Shown here one piece after another: positions 8,049 to 17,130 of a stretch of DNA of 64,000 nucleotides. The DNA is from Mesorhizobium sp. Its GTDB lineage: Bacteria > Pseudomonadota > Alphaproteobacteria > Rhizobiales > Rhizobiaceae. A model generated the notes under the pieces. It was not told where the DNA came from and did not search any database. It worked only from the letters and a program-made list of their open reading frames with translations. The translations under genes were made by a program, and so were the position numbers. Numbering within the stretch: the first letter of the stretch is position 1; every line of letters starts with the position of its first letter. The stretch is taken from contig SAPZ01000019.1 in the NCBI GenBank assembly GCA_004020875.1, forward strand, positions 1-64,000, read 5' to 3'.

Positions 8049-8672
8049 ATGAACGCTCTGCCACCAAATCCGACGGACGAAGGCTGTCCCGCGCTGATTG
8101 AAGCGCTCGGCAACCGTTCGATCGTCTTCGTCGGGCTGATGGGCGCCGGCAAGACGGCGATCGGGCGCAAGGTGGCGACGATGCTTTCGCTGCCCTTCAT
8201 GGATAGCGACCAGGAGATCGAAAGCGTCTCGCGCATGACGGTGCCGGAACTGTTCGAGCGCTATGGCGAGCCGGAATTCCGCGCGCTGGAGCAGCGCGTG
8301 ATCCTGCGCCTGCTGGAAAACGGCCCGCAGGTGCTGTCGACCGGCGGCGGCGCCTTCATGAACGCGCAGACGCGCGAGGCGATTTCCGCGCATGGCGTGT
8401 CGGTCTGGCTGAAGGCCGATCTGGACCTGTTGATGGAGCGGGTCTCCAAGAAACAGAACCGGCCTCTGCTCAAGAATCCCGATCCGCGCGGCGTGCTGGA
8501 GAAATTGATGGGCGAGCGGTATCCGGTCTATGCCCTGGCCGACCTGACAGTGCCGACGCGCGACGACCGCAAGGAGATCATCGCCGGCGAAGTCGTCGCG
8601 GCTCTCTGCGCCCATCTCGGAGTCGAGGCGATCGCGACGGGCGCTACAAGCGCCACAACGGACGAGGTGTAG
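8049..8672 (+). CDS. aroK: shikimate kinase
   Basis: A 207-residue P-loop kinase that phosphorylates shikimate in aromatic amino-acid synthesis. The Walker A motif GLMGAGKT is at 29-36, the substrate-binding DSD and FR stretch follow, and the GGGA loop is at about 99-102. The N-terminal ~20 residues extend beyond the minimal fold, as in other rhizobial AroK. The stop is 2 bp from the aroB start, so the two are translationally close. Confidence 0.96.
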   Translation: MNALPPNPTDEGCPALIEALGNRSIVFVGLMGAGKTAIGRKVATMLSLPFMDSDQEIESVSRMTVPELFERYGEPEFRALEQRVILRLLENGPQVLSTGGGAFMNAQTREAISAHGVSVWLKADLDLLMERVSKKQNRPLLKNPDPRGVLEKLMGERYPVYALADLTVPTRDDRKEIIAGEVVAALCAHLGVEAIATGATSATTDEV

Positions 8673-8674
8673 TC

Positions 8675-9844
8675 GTGAGCCATGCCGAACCGGTGAAAGT
8701 CGAGGTCGGGCTCGCCGACCGCGCCTATGACATTTTGATCGGCTCTGGTCTGCTTGCGCGCTCCGGCGAGGAGATCGCGCGGCGGCTTCCCGGCACCCGC
8801 GCGGCCATCGTCACCGACAAGAACGTTGCCGCCGCGCATCTCGACACGCTGAAGGCGGGGCTGGAGACAGGCGGCATCCAGTCCGCCGTCATCACTTTGC
8901 CGGCCGGCGAAAAGACCAAGAGTTTCGCCCATCTCGAGGAGGTCGTCGACGGCGTGCTCGCCGCAAAGCTCGAACGCGGCGACGTGGTGGTCGCGCTCGG
9001 CGGCGGCGTGATCGGCGACCTGGCCGGCTTCGCTTCCGGCATCGTGCGGCGCGGCATGAATTTTGTGCAGATCCCGACTTCGCTGCTGGCGCAGGTCGAT
9101 TCCTCCGTCGGCGGCAAGACCGGCATCAACAGCGCGCGCGGCAAGAACCTCGTCGGCGTCTTCCACCAGCCCAGGCTGGTGCTGGCCGACACTCAGGTGC
9201 TCGACACGCTGCCGATCCGCGAGTTTCGCGCCGGCTATGCCGAGCTCGCCAAATACGGCCTGATCGACCGCCCCGCCTTCTTCGCCTGGCTGGAACAGAA
9301 CTGGGGCCAGGTCTTCGCCGGCGGTCCGGCGCGGGTCGAGGCGATCGCAGAGGCCTGCCGCGCCAAGGCAGATGTCGTCGCCCGCGACGAGTTCGAGACC
9401 GGCGACCGCGCGCTGCTCAATCTCGGCCACACATTCGGCCATGCGCTGGAAGCCGCCACGCAATATGACGGATCCCGCCTGGTCCATGGCGAGGGCGTCG
9501 CCATCGGCATGGCGCTGGCGCATCGCTTCTCGGCGCGGCTCAACCTTGCGAGCCCCGACGACGCGGAACGCGTCGAGGCGCATCTTCGCGCTGTCGGCCT
9601 GCCTTGGCGCATGGCGGAGATTCCGGGCGAGTTGCCGGACGCCGAGGCGCTGCTCGGCTTCATCACCCAGGATAAGAAGGTCTCGCGAGGCGCGCTGACC
9701 TTCATCCTGACGCGCGGCATCGGCCAGTCGTTCATCGCCAAGGACGTGCCGGCCTCGGAAGTGCTCTCCTTCCTCAAGGCAAGCCATCCCGCAGGGCTCA
9801 AGCTGAGCCATCCCGAACGGTCCAATAGGAGCCGTTCCGGATGA
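8675..9844 (+). CDS. aroB: 3-dehydroquinate synthase
   Basis: A 389-residue NAD- and metal-dependent enzyme converting DAHP to 3-dehydroquinate. Family motifs are GGGVIGDLAGF, PTSLLAQVDSSVGGKTGIN and NLGHTFGHALE (metal ligands). It starts at GTG 8675, two bases after aroK. Its TGA overlaps the ATG of the next gene by 4 bp (ATGA), a standard coupling arrangement. The aroK-aroB-corC order is common in rhizobia. Confidence 0.97.
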   Translation: MSHAEPVKVEVGLADRAYDILIGSGLLARSGEEIARRLPGTRAAIVTDKNVAAAHLDTLKAGLETGGIQSAVITLPAGEKTKSFAHLEEVVDGVLAAKLERGDVVVALGGGVIGDLAGFASGIVRRGMNFVQIPTSLLAQVDSSVGGKTGINSARGKNLVGVFHQPRLVLADTQVLDTLPIREFRAGYAELAKYGLIDRPAFFAWLEQNWGQVFAGGPARVEAIAEACRAKADVVARDEFETGDRALLNLGHTFGHALEAATQYDGSRLVHGEGVAIGMALAHRFSARLNLASPDDAERVEAHLRAVGLPWRMAEIPGELPDAEALLGFITQDKKVSRGALTFILTRGIGQSFIAKDVPASEVLSFLKASHPAGLKLSHPERSNRSRSG

Positions 9845-10737
9845 CCGACGCCGGCTGGATCGTCGCAGCCGTCTTCGCCGCCATCGTAATCATGGCGCTT
9901 CTGTTTCGCGCCCGCTTGCTTGCCGCTGTCGGCTATGCGCTGCGGCCGATCGAGCCGCCGCAGCGGTGCGAGCGCAACGGGAAGGATCATGACAGCGACG
10001 ATTCCCGTCGCGACGGCGAAGCCGGCCGTGAGGAGCGCAACCGGCTCGAGGGTCTCTTCGACCTTGATGAGCTCGAAGTGTCGGACGTCATGGTCCACCG
10101 CACCAATATGCGCTCCGTCAACGCCGACAATACGCCCGAAGCGGTTGTGCGCGAGATCCTCACGAGTCCGCACACCCGAATGCCGCTGTGGAAGGGTTCG
10201 CTCGACAACATCGTCGGCGTCCTGCACGCGAAAGATCTGCTGAGGGCCCTCAATGAGGTCGGCAACGACTTTTCGCAGATCGACGTGATGAAGATCGCGG
10301 CGAAGCCTTGGTTCGTGCCGGACACCACCACCTTGCAGGAACAGCTCAACGCCTTCCTGCGGCGCAAGACGCATTTCGCCATCGTCGTCGACGAGTATGG
10401 CGAGGTCGAAGGGCTGGTGACGCTGGAAGACATCATCGAGGAGATCGTCGGCGAGATCGCCGACGAGCACGATGTCGACATGCAGGGCGTCAAGAAAGAA
10501 GCCGATGGCTCGGTCGTCGTCGACGGCACCGTGCCGATCCGCGACTTGAACCGCGCGCTCGACTGGCACCTTCCTGACGAGGAAGCCACCACGATCGCCG
10601 GCCTCGTCATCCATGAGACGCAGTCGATCCCTGAGGAAAAGCAGGCTTTCACCTTTCACGGCAAGCGTTTCGTCGTGATGAAGCGCGACAAGAACCGCAT
10701 TGCCAGGTTGAGGATACGTCCCGCCAGCGAAGGCTAG
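9841..10737 (+). CDS. CorC/HlyC-type CBS-domain protein lacking the DUF21 membrane domain
   Basis: A 298-residue protein. Residues from about 56 onward (RLEGLFDLDELEVSDVMVHRTNM...) match the tandem CBS and CorC_HlyC domains of hemolysin-family transporters downstream of aroB in rhizobia. The first ~20 residues also match their usual N terminus (MTDAGWIVAAVFAAIVIMAL). The four-helix DUF21 domain, normally about 160 residues, is absent, replaced by a ~35-residue charged stretch (about 22-55) I do not recognise. The frame is open and the CBS part looks conserved. It may be a deletion product or a soluble regulatory version. Confidence 0.8.
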   Translation: MTDAGWIVAAVFAAIVIMALLFRARLLAAVGYALRPIEPPQRCERNGKDHDSDDSRRDGEAGREERNRLEGLFDLDELEVSDVMVHRTNMRSVNADNTPEAVVREILTSPHTRMPLWKGSLDNIVGVLHAKDLLRALNEVGNDFSQIDVMKIAAKPWFVPDTTTLQEQLNAFLRRKTHFAIVVDEYGEVEGLVTLEDIIEEIVGEIADEHDVDMQGVKKEADGSVVVDGTVPIRDLNRALDWHLPDEEATTIAGLVIHETQSIPEEKQAFTFHGKRFVVMKRDKNRIARLRIRPASEG

Positions 10738-10754
10738 AATGGCAACTTGCGGTC

Positions 10755-12299
10755 TTACAGTTCCTTGGTCCAACGCTCGCTGAGCGTCGCGCCAGTCCCG
10801 GCATCGATTGCCGCCAGGCTAACCTCGTAGCCCCAGAGGTTGCGGATATGGCGCAGCGTTGCGTCGCGGCTCTGGCCCTCGAGCATGATGCCGTCCTTGA
10901 CCTTGTGCTGCAGCCGCAGATGCCGGTCGCCCAGCAGGTCAACGTCGACCACCTGGATGTCGGGGCGGCTGGCGCCGATATCGTAGCTTTGCGCCAGCGC
11001 CGACCGTATCCTGGCATAGCCGCGCTCATTGTGGATCGAGGCCACCTCATAATGCGGCTCGTCTGCGCCATCGGCCAGCACGAAGAGGCGCCATTTGCGG
11101 ATCAACCTCGGGCTCAGATACTGGCGGATGAAGGATTCGTCGCGGTGGTTGGCCCAGGCGTCGAGCAGGGTGTCGCGCCAGTCGCCGCGGCCGGCGATGT
11201 CCGGAAACCAGTCGCGGTCCTCGGCGGTGGGCGCAGTCGAGATGCGCTGGATATCCTGCATCATGTCGAGGCCGAGCGCATAGGGATTGATGCCGGAGTA
11301 GCGCGGATCGTCATAAGTCGGCTGGAAGACCACGTTGGAGTGGTTGCGCAGGATCTCGAGCATGGCGCCTTCGCTGATGCGGCCACGATCGAACAGCCTG
11401 TTCATGATCGTATAGTGCACGAAAGTGGCGCAGCCTTCGTTCATCACCTGGGTTTGCCGCTGCGGGTAGAAATATTGCGCGATGACGCGCACGATCCTGA
11501 CGATCTCACGCTGCCAGGGTTCGAGGACGAGGCTGTTCTTCTCCAGGAAATAGAGCAGGTTTTCTTCCGGCAGCTTGAGCGATTTCTTCCGCTCGGCAAG
11601 GATTTCGTCCCCCGCTTCCGGCTTGTTCCTTCCCTGAGAGGGCGGCAGCGTTCGCCACAAATCGTTGAAGGAGCGTTCCTCGTATTCGAGGCGCTCGCGC
11701 AGCCCCTCGCGCTGCTGCTCGGACGACAGTTTCGGCGGCCGATGGTAGCGGAACACGCCTTGCTCCATCAGCGCATGGGCCGAGTCAAGGATCGCTTCCA
11801 CCGCCGCCAGGCCATGCCGCTCCTCGCAGCGGGCGATGTAGCTCTTGGCAAAATCCAGATAGCTCAAAATGCCGCCGGCATCGGTCCATTGCCGGAAGAG
11901 ATGATTGTTCTTGAAGAAATGGTTGTGCCCGAGCGCGGCATGCGCGGTCACCAGGGCCTGCAGGGCCATGGTGTTCTCTTCCATGAGATAGACGATGCAG
12001 GGGTTGGAGTTGATGACCAACTCATAGGCCAGGCCGCGCGCGCCCTTGCGGTAGAGAAATTCGTCGTAGAGGAAACGCTTGCCGAACGACCAATGCCGGT
12101 ACATCAGCGGCATGCCGACCGAGGAATAGGCGTCGAGCATCTGCTCGGAAGAGATGACCTCCATCTGCACAGGATAGATGTCGAGGCCCAGCTCTTCGGT
12201 CCCGAGCGCCTCGATCTCGTCATAGACGCGGGACAGCTTTGAAAAATTCCAGTCCGAGCCGGAGAACAGCAGTTCGGATTTGCGCGCCTGGCTGACCAT
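10755..12299 (-). CDS. SpoVR family protein
   Basis: A 514-residue member of the SpoVR/YcgB family. Despite the sporulation name the family is widespread in non-sporulating proteobacteria, usually with PrkA and YeaH. Recognisable features are the early SDWNFSKL.RVYDEIE start and the HNHFFKNN and FVHYTIMNRL stretches. It is the last gene of a three-gene operon, 12 bp after the DUF444 gene. The biochemical function is not established; context suggests stress or stationary-phase physiology. Confidence 0.93.
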   Translation of the reverse strand: MVSQARKSELLFSGSDWNFSKLSRVYDEIEALGTEELGLDIYPVQMEVISSEQMLDAYSSVGMPLMYRHWSFGKRFLYDEFLYRKGARGLAYELVINSNPCIVYLMEENTMALQALVTAHAALGHNHFFKNNHLFRQWTDAGGILSYLDFAKSYIARCEERHGLAAVEAILDSAHALMEQGVFRYHRPPKLSSEQQREGLRERLEYEERSFNDLWRTLPPSQGRNKPEAGDEILAERKKSLKLPEENLLYFLEKNSLVLEPWQREIVRIVRVIAQYFYPQRQTQVMNEGCATFVHYTIMNRLFDRGRISEGAMLEILRNHSNVVFQPTYDDPRYSGINPYALGLDMMQDIQRISTAPTAEDRDWFPDIAGRGDWRDTLLDAWANHRDESFIRQYLSPRLIRKWRLFVLADGADEPHYEVASIHNERGYARIRSALAQSYDIGASRPDIQVVDVDLLGDRHLRLQHKVKDGIMLEGQSRDATLRHIRNLWGYEVSLAAIDAGTGATLSERWTKEL

Positions 12300-12311
12300 C
12301 GCCCGAGCCCC

Positions 12312-13622
12312 TCAAGCGCTCTTGCGCAGGGCGGGCTGCCTGGCGAAGAGCTCGCGGAAGACCGGGTAGATGTCGGCCGGCGCGGCAATGCGCCTCATCT
12401 GGAAGTTCGGCCATTTGCCGTCGACGGCGTTGTAGGCGCGCCAGAGCGACGTCCCGTTCTCGGTTGAGCCGAAGATGTGGCTTTCCCGCTCGTCGATGAT
12501 CTCCACATAGGCGAAATACTGGCAAAGCCGCATGAGCTTGCGGTCGAGCAGTTCTATGCAGCGTTCGGAGTCGGTGGCGAAGTTGTCACCGTCGGAAGCC
12601 TGGGCGGCGTAGATGTTCCATTCGGCCGCCGGATAGCGCTCCTGGATGATGCGATGCATTTCCTCGAGCGCCGTGGAGACGACCGTGCCACCGCTTTCGG
12701 TGTGATAGAAGAACGTCTGCTCGTCCACCTCCTTGGCTTGGTGGGTGTGGCGGATGAACACGACCTCGATGCGTTCGTAGCGGCGCGTCAGGAAGAGATG
12801 CAGCAACACAAAGAAGCGTTTGGCCAGATCCTTCTCGCGCTCTCCCATCGAGCCCGAGACGTCCATCAGGCAGAACATGACCGCGTTCGCATTGGGCACA
12901 GGCTGTGGATCGAAGCGGTTGAAACGGATGTCCACCGGATCGACATAGGCAATGCGCCGGCGCCGGCGCTCAAGCCGCTCAAGGTCTTCGCGCAGCGCCT
13001 TTATGCGTTCGCCCACCGCGGCGCTTGCCGGCTTTGCTTCCAGTTCGGCGATCTGCCGGGCGACTTCGTCCAACTCAGTCTGCTTGGGGCGCCTGAGCGC
13101 TATGCGCCGCCCGTGGCTGTTGCGCATCGTGCGTCCGACATTGATGTTGGTTGGCGCTCCGCTTGCGGCGAAGCCTGCCCGTCTCGGCTTGAAGCTCAGT
13201 ATCTGCTTGAGGTTGAGCTTAACCAGATCCGGCAGTTCGAGGTCCTCAAAGAAAAGGTCGAGCACCTCCTCGCGCGACAGCACGAAGCGGAAGTCATCTT
13301 CGGACTCCGTGGTCCCCGGAGCCGATCCGTAGCCTCCCCCGCCGCCAGGCTTGTCGATAAGATCGCCAGGGCTGAACGTCCTGTTGCCGGGCAGGATGTG
13401 CTGGCGCCGGCCGCTTTGCTTGTCGACGCCGAAGGTCGGTTCGTCGGTGCCCTTGCGCGGCATTGGCACGGCGTGTTCGCGGTCGAGCTCGGCGATGCCG
13501 CCGGTGCGGACCTTGTCGCGGATGCTGCGCTTGAGATCCTCGCGGGCACGCCTGAGGAAGCGCTGGCGATTGCCAAGGCTCTTGTCTTTCGGGTTCAGAC
13601 GGCGGTCGATGAAGATCGGCAT
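12312..13622 (-). CDS. YeaH/YhbH family protein (DUF444, VWA-like)
   Basis: A 436-residue DUF444 protein. The N-terminal half is basic and likely disordered (glycine-rich stretch about residues 93-98). The C-terminal half carries a von Willebrand A-like MIDAS motif, MDVSGSMGE, followed by a FFVLLHLFLTRRYERIEVVFIRH core. It sits 19 bp after prkA and 12 bp before the SpoVR gene. In this conserved trio it is thought to work with the PrkA kinase; molecular role unknown. Confidence 0.93.
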   Translation of the reverse strand: MPIFIDRRLNPKDKSLGNRQRFLRRAREDLKRSIRDKVRTGGIAELDREHAVPMPRKGTDEPTFGVDKQSGRRQHILPGNRTFSPGDLIDKPGGGGGYGSAPGTTESEDDFRFVLSREEVLDLFFEDLELPDLVKLNLKQILSFKPRRAGFAASGAPTNINVGRTMRNSHGRRIALRRPKQTELDEVARQIAELEAKPASAAVGERIKALREDLERLERRRRRIAYVDPVDIRFNRFDPQPVPNANAVMFCLMDVSGSMGEREKDLAKRFFVLLHLFLTRRYERIEVVFIRHTHQAKEVDEQTFFYHTESGGTVVSTALEEMHRIIQERYPAAEWNIYAAQASDGDNFATDSERCIELLDRKLMRLCQYFAYVEIIDERESHIFGSTENGTSLWRAYNAVDGKWPNFQMRRIAAPADIYPVFRELFARQPALRKSA

Positions 13623-13641
13623 GGCACCGTTCGGGCGTTCC

Positions 13642-15591
13642 TCAACCCGCCTTGTTCACGCGCATGTACCAGTCGACCAATCGGCGCACCTGCCGCTGGG
13701 TATAGCCGCGCTCCACCATGCGCTGCACGAATTCATTATGCCGCTTCTCCGTGACGCTGTCCTGCTTGGAGCCGAAGCTGATCACCGGCAACAGGTCCTC
13801 GACCTGGCCGAACATGCGCTTCTCGATAACCTCGCGAAGCTTTTCGTAGCTCGTCCAGGACGGGTTGCGGCCATGGTTGCGCGCCCGGGCGCGCAAGGTG
13901 AACTTGACCACTTCGTTGCGGAAGTCCTTGGGGTTGGCGATGCCGGCTGGCTTCTCGACCTGCGACAACTCCTTCTCCAGAACCTCACGGTTGAGGATCT
14001 GGCCGGTGTCGGGATCCTTGTAATCCTGATCCTCGATCCAGGCATCGGCATAAGCGATGTAGCGGTCGAAGAGGTTCTGGCCGTACTCGCTGTAGGATTC
14101 CAGATAAGCCTTCTGGATCTCGTGGCCGATGAACTCGGCATAGCGGCTAGCGAGTTCCGACTTGATGAACTCGAGATAGGCGGCCTCGGTTTCCTTCGGG
14201 AATTGCTCGCGCTTGATCGCCTCTTCGAGGATGTACATCAGGTGGACGGGATCGGCGGCCACCTCCTTGGTGTCGTAGTTGAAGGTCTGCGACAGGATCT
14301 TGAAGGCGAAACGCGTGCTGACGCCGGTCATGCCTTCGTCCACGCCGGCGGCGTCGCGATATTCCTGCACCGATTTCGCCTTCGGGTCGACCTCCTTGAG
14401 GTTCTCGCCATCATAGGCGCGCATCTTGGTGTAGAGCGGCGAGTTCTCATGCTCGGCAAGGCGGGTCGAGACGGTGAAGCGGCTGAGAATGTCCAGCACC
14501 TCTGGGGCGCAGGGGCTGTTCGAAAGTTCACTCTCGCGCAGCAGCTTCTCGTAGATCTGCCGCTCCTCGGTGATGCGCAGGCAATAGGGCACCTTGACCA
14601 CGAGGATGCGGTCGAGGAAGGCCTCATTGTTCTTGTTGTTCTTGAACTGCTGCCATTCCGATTCGTTGGAATGGGCGACGACGATGCCCTGATAGGGGAA
14701 GGCGCCGAAATTCTCGGTGCCGTTGTAGCTGCCTTCCTGGGTGGCCGTCAGCAATGGGTGCAGGACCTTGATCGGTGCCTTGAACATCTCGACGAATTCG
14801 AGCAGGCCTTGCGTGGTCCGGTTCAGGCCGCCGCTGTAGGAATAGGCGTCCGGGTCGGACTGGCTGAAATGCTCCAATTGCCTGATGTCGACCTTACCGA
14901 CCAGGGCCGAAACGTCCTGATTGTTCTCATCGCCGGGCTCGGTCTTGGCGATGGCGATCTGGCGCAGCCGCGACGGCATCAGCTTGACGACGCTGAATTT
15001 CGAGATGTCGCCCTTCAGCTCATCCAGGCGCTTGGCTGCCCAGGGCGAGATCAGTCCGTTCAGGCGACGGCGGGCGATGCCGTATTTGTCCTCCAGCAGA
15101 TCGCTCATCCGGTCGGGATGGAAGAGGCCGAGCGGCGATTCGAAAATCGGACTGATCTGGTTGCCGACCTTGAGCGTGTAGATCGGCCGCTCTTCCATCA
15201 GCTTCTTCAGCCGTTCGGCGAGCGAGGATTTGCCGCCGCCGACCGGGCCGAGAAGATAGAGGATCTGCTTGCGCTCCTCGAGGCCTTGCGAGGCGTAGCG
15301 GAAATATCCGGCGATGCGCTCGATCGTATCCTCCATTCCGTAGAAGTCGGAAAAGGAGGGATAGATCTTGATCGTGCGGTTGGAGAAAATGCGGCCGAGC
15401 CGCTCGTCCTTGCTGGTGTCGACCAGGGTCGGCTCGCCGATCGCCTCAACCATGCGCTCGGGCGCCGAGGCGTACATGGATTTGTCCTCGCGGCAAGCCA
15501 GCAGATATTGCTGAAGACTGATCTCTTCCTGGGCCGCGTTGGAATAAATCTCCGAAAACAGATCGAAGACGTCGGATTGGTTCTCGCGCAT
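13642..15591 (-). CDS. prkA: PrkA family serine protein kinase
   Basis: A 649-residue protein of the PrkA/YeaG family: an AAA-type N-terminal domain with Walker A GPVGGGKS (about 115-122) and a C-terminal PrkA kinase-like domain. The E. coli homologue YeaG acts in nitrogen and stationary-phase stress responses. The start is preceded by GAGGCAAA. It heads the prkA-yeaH-spoVR operon, and a general-stress promoter pattern lies about 50 bp upstream. Confidence 0.95.
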   Translation of the reverse strand: MRENQSDVFDLFSEIYSNAAQEEISLQQYLLACREDKSMYASAPERMVEAIGEPTLVDTSKDERLGRIFSNRTIKIYPSFSDFYGMEDTIERIAGYFRYASQGLEERKQILYLLGPVGGGKSSLAERLKKLMEERPIYTLKVGNQISPIFESPLGLFHPDRMSDLLEDKYGIARRRLNGLISPWAAKRLDELKGDISKFSVVKLMPSRLRQIAIAKTEPGDENNQDVSALVGKVDIRQLEHFSQSDPDAYSYSGGLNRTTQGLLEFVEMFKAPIKVLHPLLTATQEGSYNGTENFGAFPYQGIVVAHSNESEWQQFKNNKNNEAFLDRILVVKVPYCLRITEERQIYEKLLRESELSNSPCAPEVLDILSRFTVSTRLAEHENSPLYTKMRAYDGENLKEVDPKAKSVQEYRDAAGVDEGMTGVSTRFAFKILSQTFNYDTKEVAADPVHLMYILEEAIKREQFPKETEAAYLEFIKSELASRYAEFIGHEIQKAYLESYSEYGQNLFDRYIAYADAWIEDQDYKDPDTGQILNREVLEKELSQVEKPAGIANPKDFRNEVVKFTLRARARNHGRNPSWTSYEKLREVIEKRMFGQVEDLLPVISFGSKQDSVTEKRHNEFVQRMVERGYTQRQVRRLVDWYMRVNKAG

Positions 15592-15641
15592 GATGCTTTG
15601 CCTCGGAGCCGATAGGCTGCCAATCGGCTCATCGCTTCATC

Positions 15642-15666
15642 AACCGCCGGAAAGCATTGTGGTTCC
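15642..15666 (-). promoter_or_regulatory. EcfG (RpoE2)-type general stress promoter of prkA
   Basis: On the minus strand GGAAC (plus 15662-15666) and GGTT (plus 15642-15645) are separated by 16 nt. The alphaproteobacterial EcfG/RpoE2 consensus is GGAAC-N16/17-cGTT. Predicted transcription would start near 15635 and leave a leader of about 45 nt before the prkA ATG. It is the only such site I noticed with good spacing ahead of this stress operon. Confidence 0.55.
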
Positions 15667-15878
15667 CTTCATCTGAAGAGAGAGCGCACAATGCACTCCG
15701 ACTTTGGCCTTCGGGACACCCCGATTCGGCCGCAAATGCTCGCCTATGAACATACGTGGTGATTGCCAGCGGACGGTCAAGAAGCGGATTCGTTTTCGCA
15801 CCGAAAGTTGTCATTTTTGGTTCGTAGACGAGGCGCGTAGCGAGCACTCGTGCCCGCCGCGACACAACCTGGCCGGAG

Positions 15879-16691
15879 ATGGCGATGATCGATCGACGCT
15901 ACTTCATCGTGGCATCACTGGCGGCGCTGCTGCCGGCGGGTGCGTCAGCCGCCGGGCGTCCGGTCCAGCCGGAGCCGCAGACCTTCGATTACGGTCCGGC
16001 CAAGCTCGACATCTACGCACCGGCCGGCGCCAAGAACCTGCCGGTGGTCTTCTTCGTCCATGGCGGCGCCTGGCGGTTCGGCAAGCGCAGCCAGGTCGGC
16101 TCAAAGCCGGGCTTCCTGCTCGCCAATGGCTTAGTGTTCGTCTCGATCGATTACCGAATGCTGCCGGAAGCGGATGTCGCGACCCAGGCCGGCGACGTCG
16201 AAAATGCCTACGCCTTTCTGCGCGCCAACATCGCCCGGCATGGCGGCGATCCGGACCGCATCGTCGGCATGGGCCATTCGGCCGGCTGCCATCTGGTCGC
16301 GCTGACCGGCATGCGCGGAGGGTTGCCGGGCGTCGCCGCGCTGATCCTGGACGACACCAGGGCCTATGATCTTGCCGCGCTTTCGAGGAATGGCGGCATG
16401 GTGCGCGCCTATGCGCGTGTCTTCTCCGACCCGAAACAATGGGCGGCGCTTTCGCCCGCGACCTTTGTCGAGGGCAAAAAACATCCGCCGACCTTCATCG
16501 CCTATTCGCGCGCGCCCGGGCGAGGCGAAGAGTCAAAGGCTTTCGCGGAACGCCTGCGCGCCACCGGCACCAAGGTCACGCTGTTCGACGGCAGCGCCTA
16601 TACGCATATGTCGATCAATGGCGATTTCGGCCAGGATGGCGACGCCTTGACCGCGGCGGCACTGGCGTTCCTGAAGGCGACGGTGACCTGA
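15879..16691 (+). CDS. alpha/beta hydrolase (exported esterase/lipase-like)
   Basis: A 270-residue alpha/beta-hydrolase fold enzyme. An N-terminal signal with a twin arginine (IDRRYFIVASLAALLPAGASAA) suggests export, possibly by Tat. The oxyanion segment FFVHGGAW and the nucleophile elbow GMGHSAGCH are clear; the late HMS motif supplies the catalytic His. These resemble carboxylesterase/kynurenine-formamidase-like hydrolases. Its stop abuts the bolA stop on the other strand. Substrate unknown. Confidence 0.85.
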   Translation: MAMIDRRYFIVASLAALLPAGASAAGRPVQPEPQTFDYGPAKLDIYAPAGAKNLPVVFFVHGGAWRFGKRSQVGSKPGFLLANGLVFVSIDYRMLPEADVATQAGDVENAYAFLRANIARHGGDPDRIVGMGHSAGCHLVALTGMRGGLPGVAALILDDTRAYDLAALSRNGGMVRAYARVFSDPKQWAALSPATFVEGKKHPPTFIAYSRAPGRGEESKAFAERLRATGTKVTLFDGSAYTHMSINGDFGQDGDALTAAALAFLKATVT

Positions 16692-16994
16692 TTACCAGCG
16701 AGTCTTCTCGCCGGGTGCCGCCGGCTCGATCGCCAGCGCGTGGACGCCGGCTTGCAGTTCGTCGGCAAGCAGCTCGTTGACGGCGCGGTGGCGGTCGATG
16801 CGGCTCATGCCGGCAAAACTCGGCGAGACAATGCGGACGCGGAAATGCGTCTCGCCGGTGCCGTCGAACGTCGCATGATGGCCGGATTCGACATGATGAT
16901 GGCCTGCATGAAGGTGGCTTTCATTGATGACGGCGAGCCACTCGGGCGAAAATGCCGCTTTCAGCTTGTCTTCCATCTTGGCCTGTATGGACAT
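16692..16994 (-). CDS. bolA: BolA family protein
   Basis: A 100-residue BolA-like protein. The fold's conserved elements are present: HLHAGHHHVESGHHATFDGTGETHFRVRIVS and the late RHRAVNELLADEL.GVHALAI. Family members partner with monothiol glutaredoxins in iron-sulfur handling and iron signalling. Extra histidines (HLHAGHHH) are noticeable. It is divergent from the J-domain gene and tail-to-tail with the esterase. Confidence 0.93.
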   Translation of the reverse strand: MSIQAKMEDKLKAAFSPEWLAVINESHLHAGHHHVESGHHATFDGTGETHFRVRIVSPSFAGMSRIDRHRAVNELLADELQAGVHALAIEPAAPGEKTRW

Positions 16995-17070
16995 CAGGGC
17001 TTCCCTTCACCACATATGCGGCACAGCCGCAAAATCTTGCATTTCGACCGCTTTTAAGCCGCGATTCAGC

Positions 17071-17099
17071 GGTTAGGGCGATCATCGGCGAAATGTCAA
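17071..17099 (-). promoter_or_regulatory. predicted promoter of bolA
   Basis: On the minus strand a perfect TTGACA (plus 17094-17099) is followed after 17 nt by CTAACC (plus 17071-17076), about 75 bp upstream of the bolA ATG. The -10 is weak, so this is a moderate prediction. Confidence 0.4.
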
Positions 17100-17106
17100 T
17101 TCTTGT

Positions 17107-17120
17107 TTCGCACATGCGAA
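17107..17120. promoter_or_regulatory. 14-bp palindrome between bolA and the J-domain gene
   Basis: TTCGCA-CA-TGCGAA is a perfect palindrome in the divergent promoter region, 10 bp upstream of the J-domain ATG and next to the predicted bolA -35. It could bind a dimeric regulator of both genes. No known consensus is claimed. Confidence 0.4.
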
Positions 17121-17130
17121 CAGCCCATAA

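Noticed and set aside
9235..10773. A 512-residue minus-strand frame opposite aroB and the CorC-like gene, with a short hydrophobic stretch
   Set aside because: Overlaps conserved aroB and CBS coding in the other strand. The hydrophobic piece is noted as a hint for the CorC breakpoint but did not visibly match DUF21.
13351..15615. A 754-residue open frame on the plus strand opposite prkA
   Set aside because: It is the antisense shadow of prkA and part of yeaH in GC-rich DNA; it has no family-like motifs, while the minus strand encodes clear PrkA motifs.
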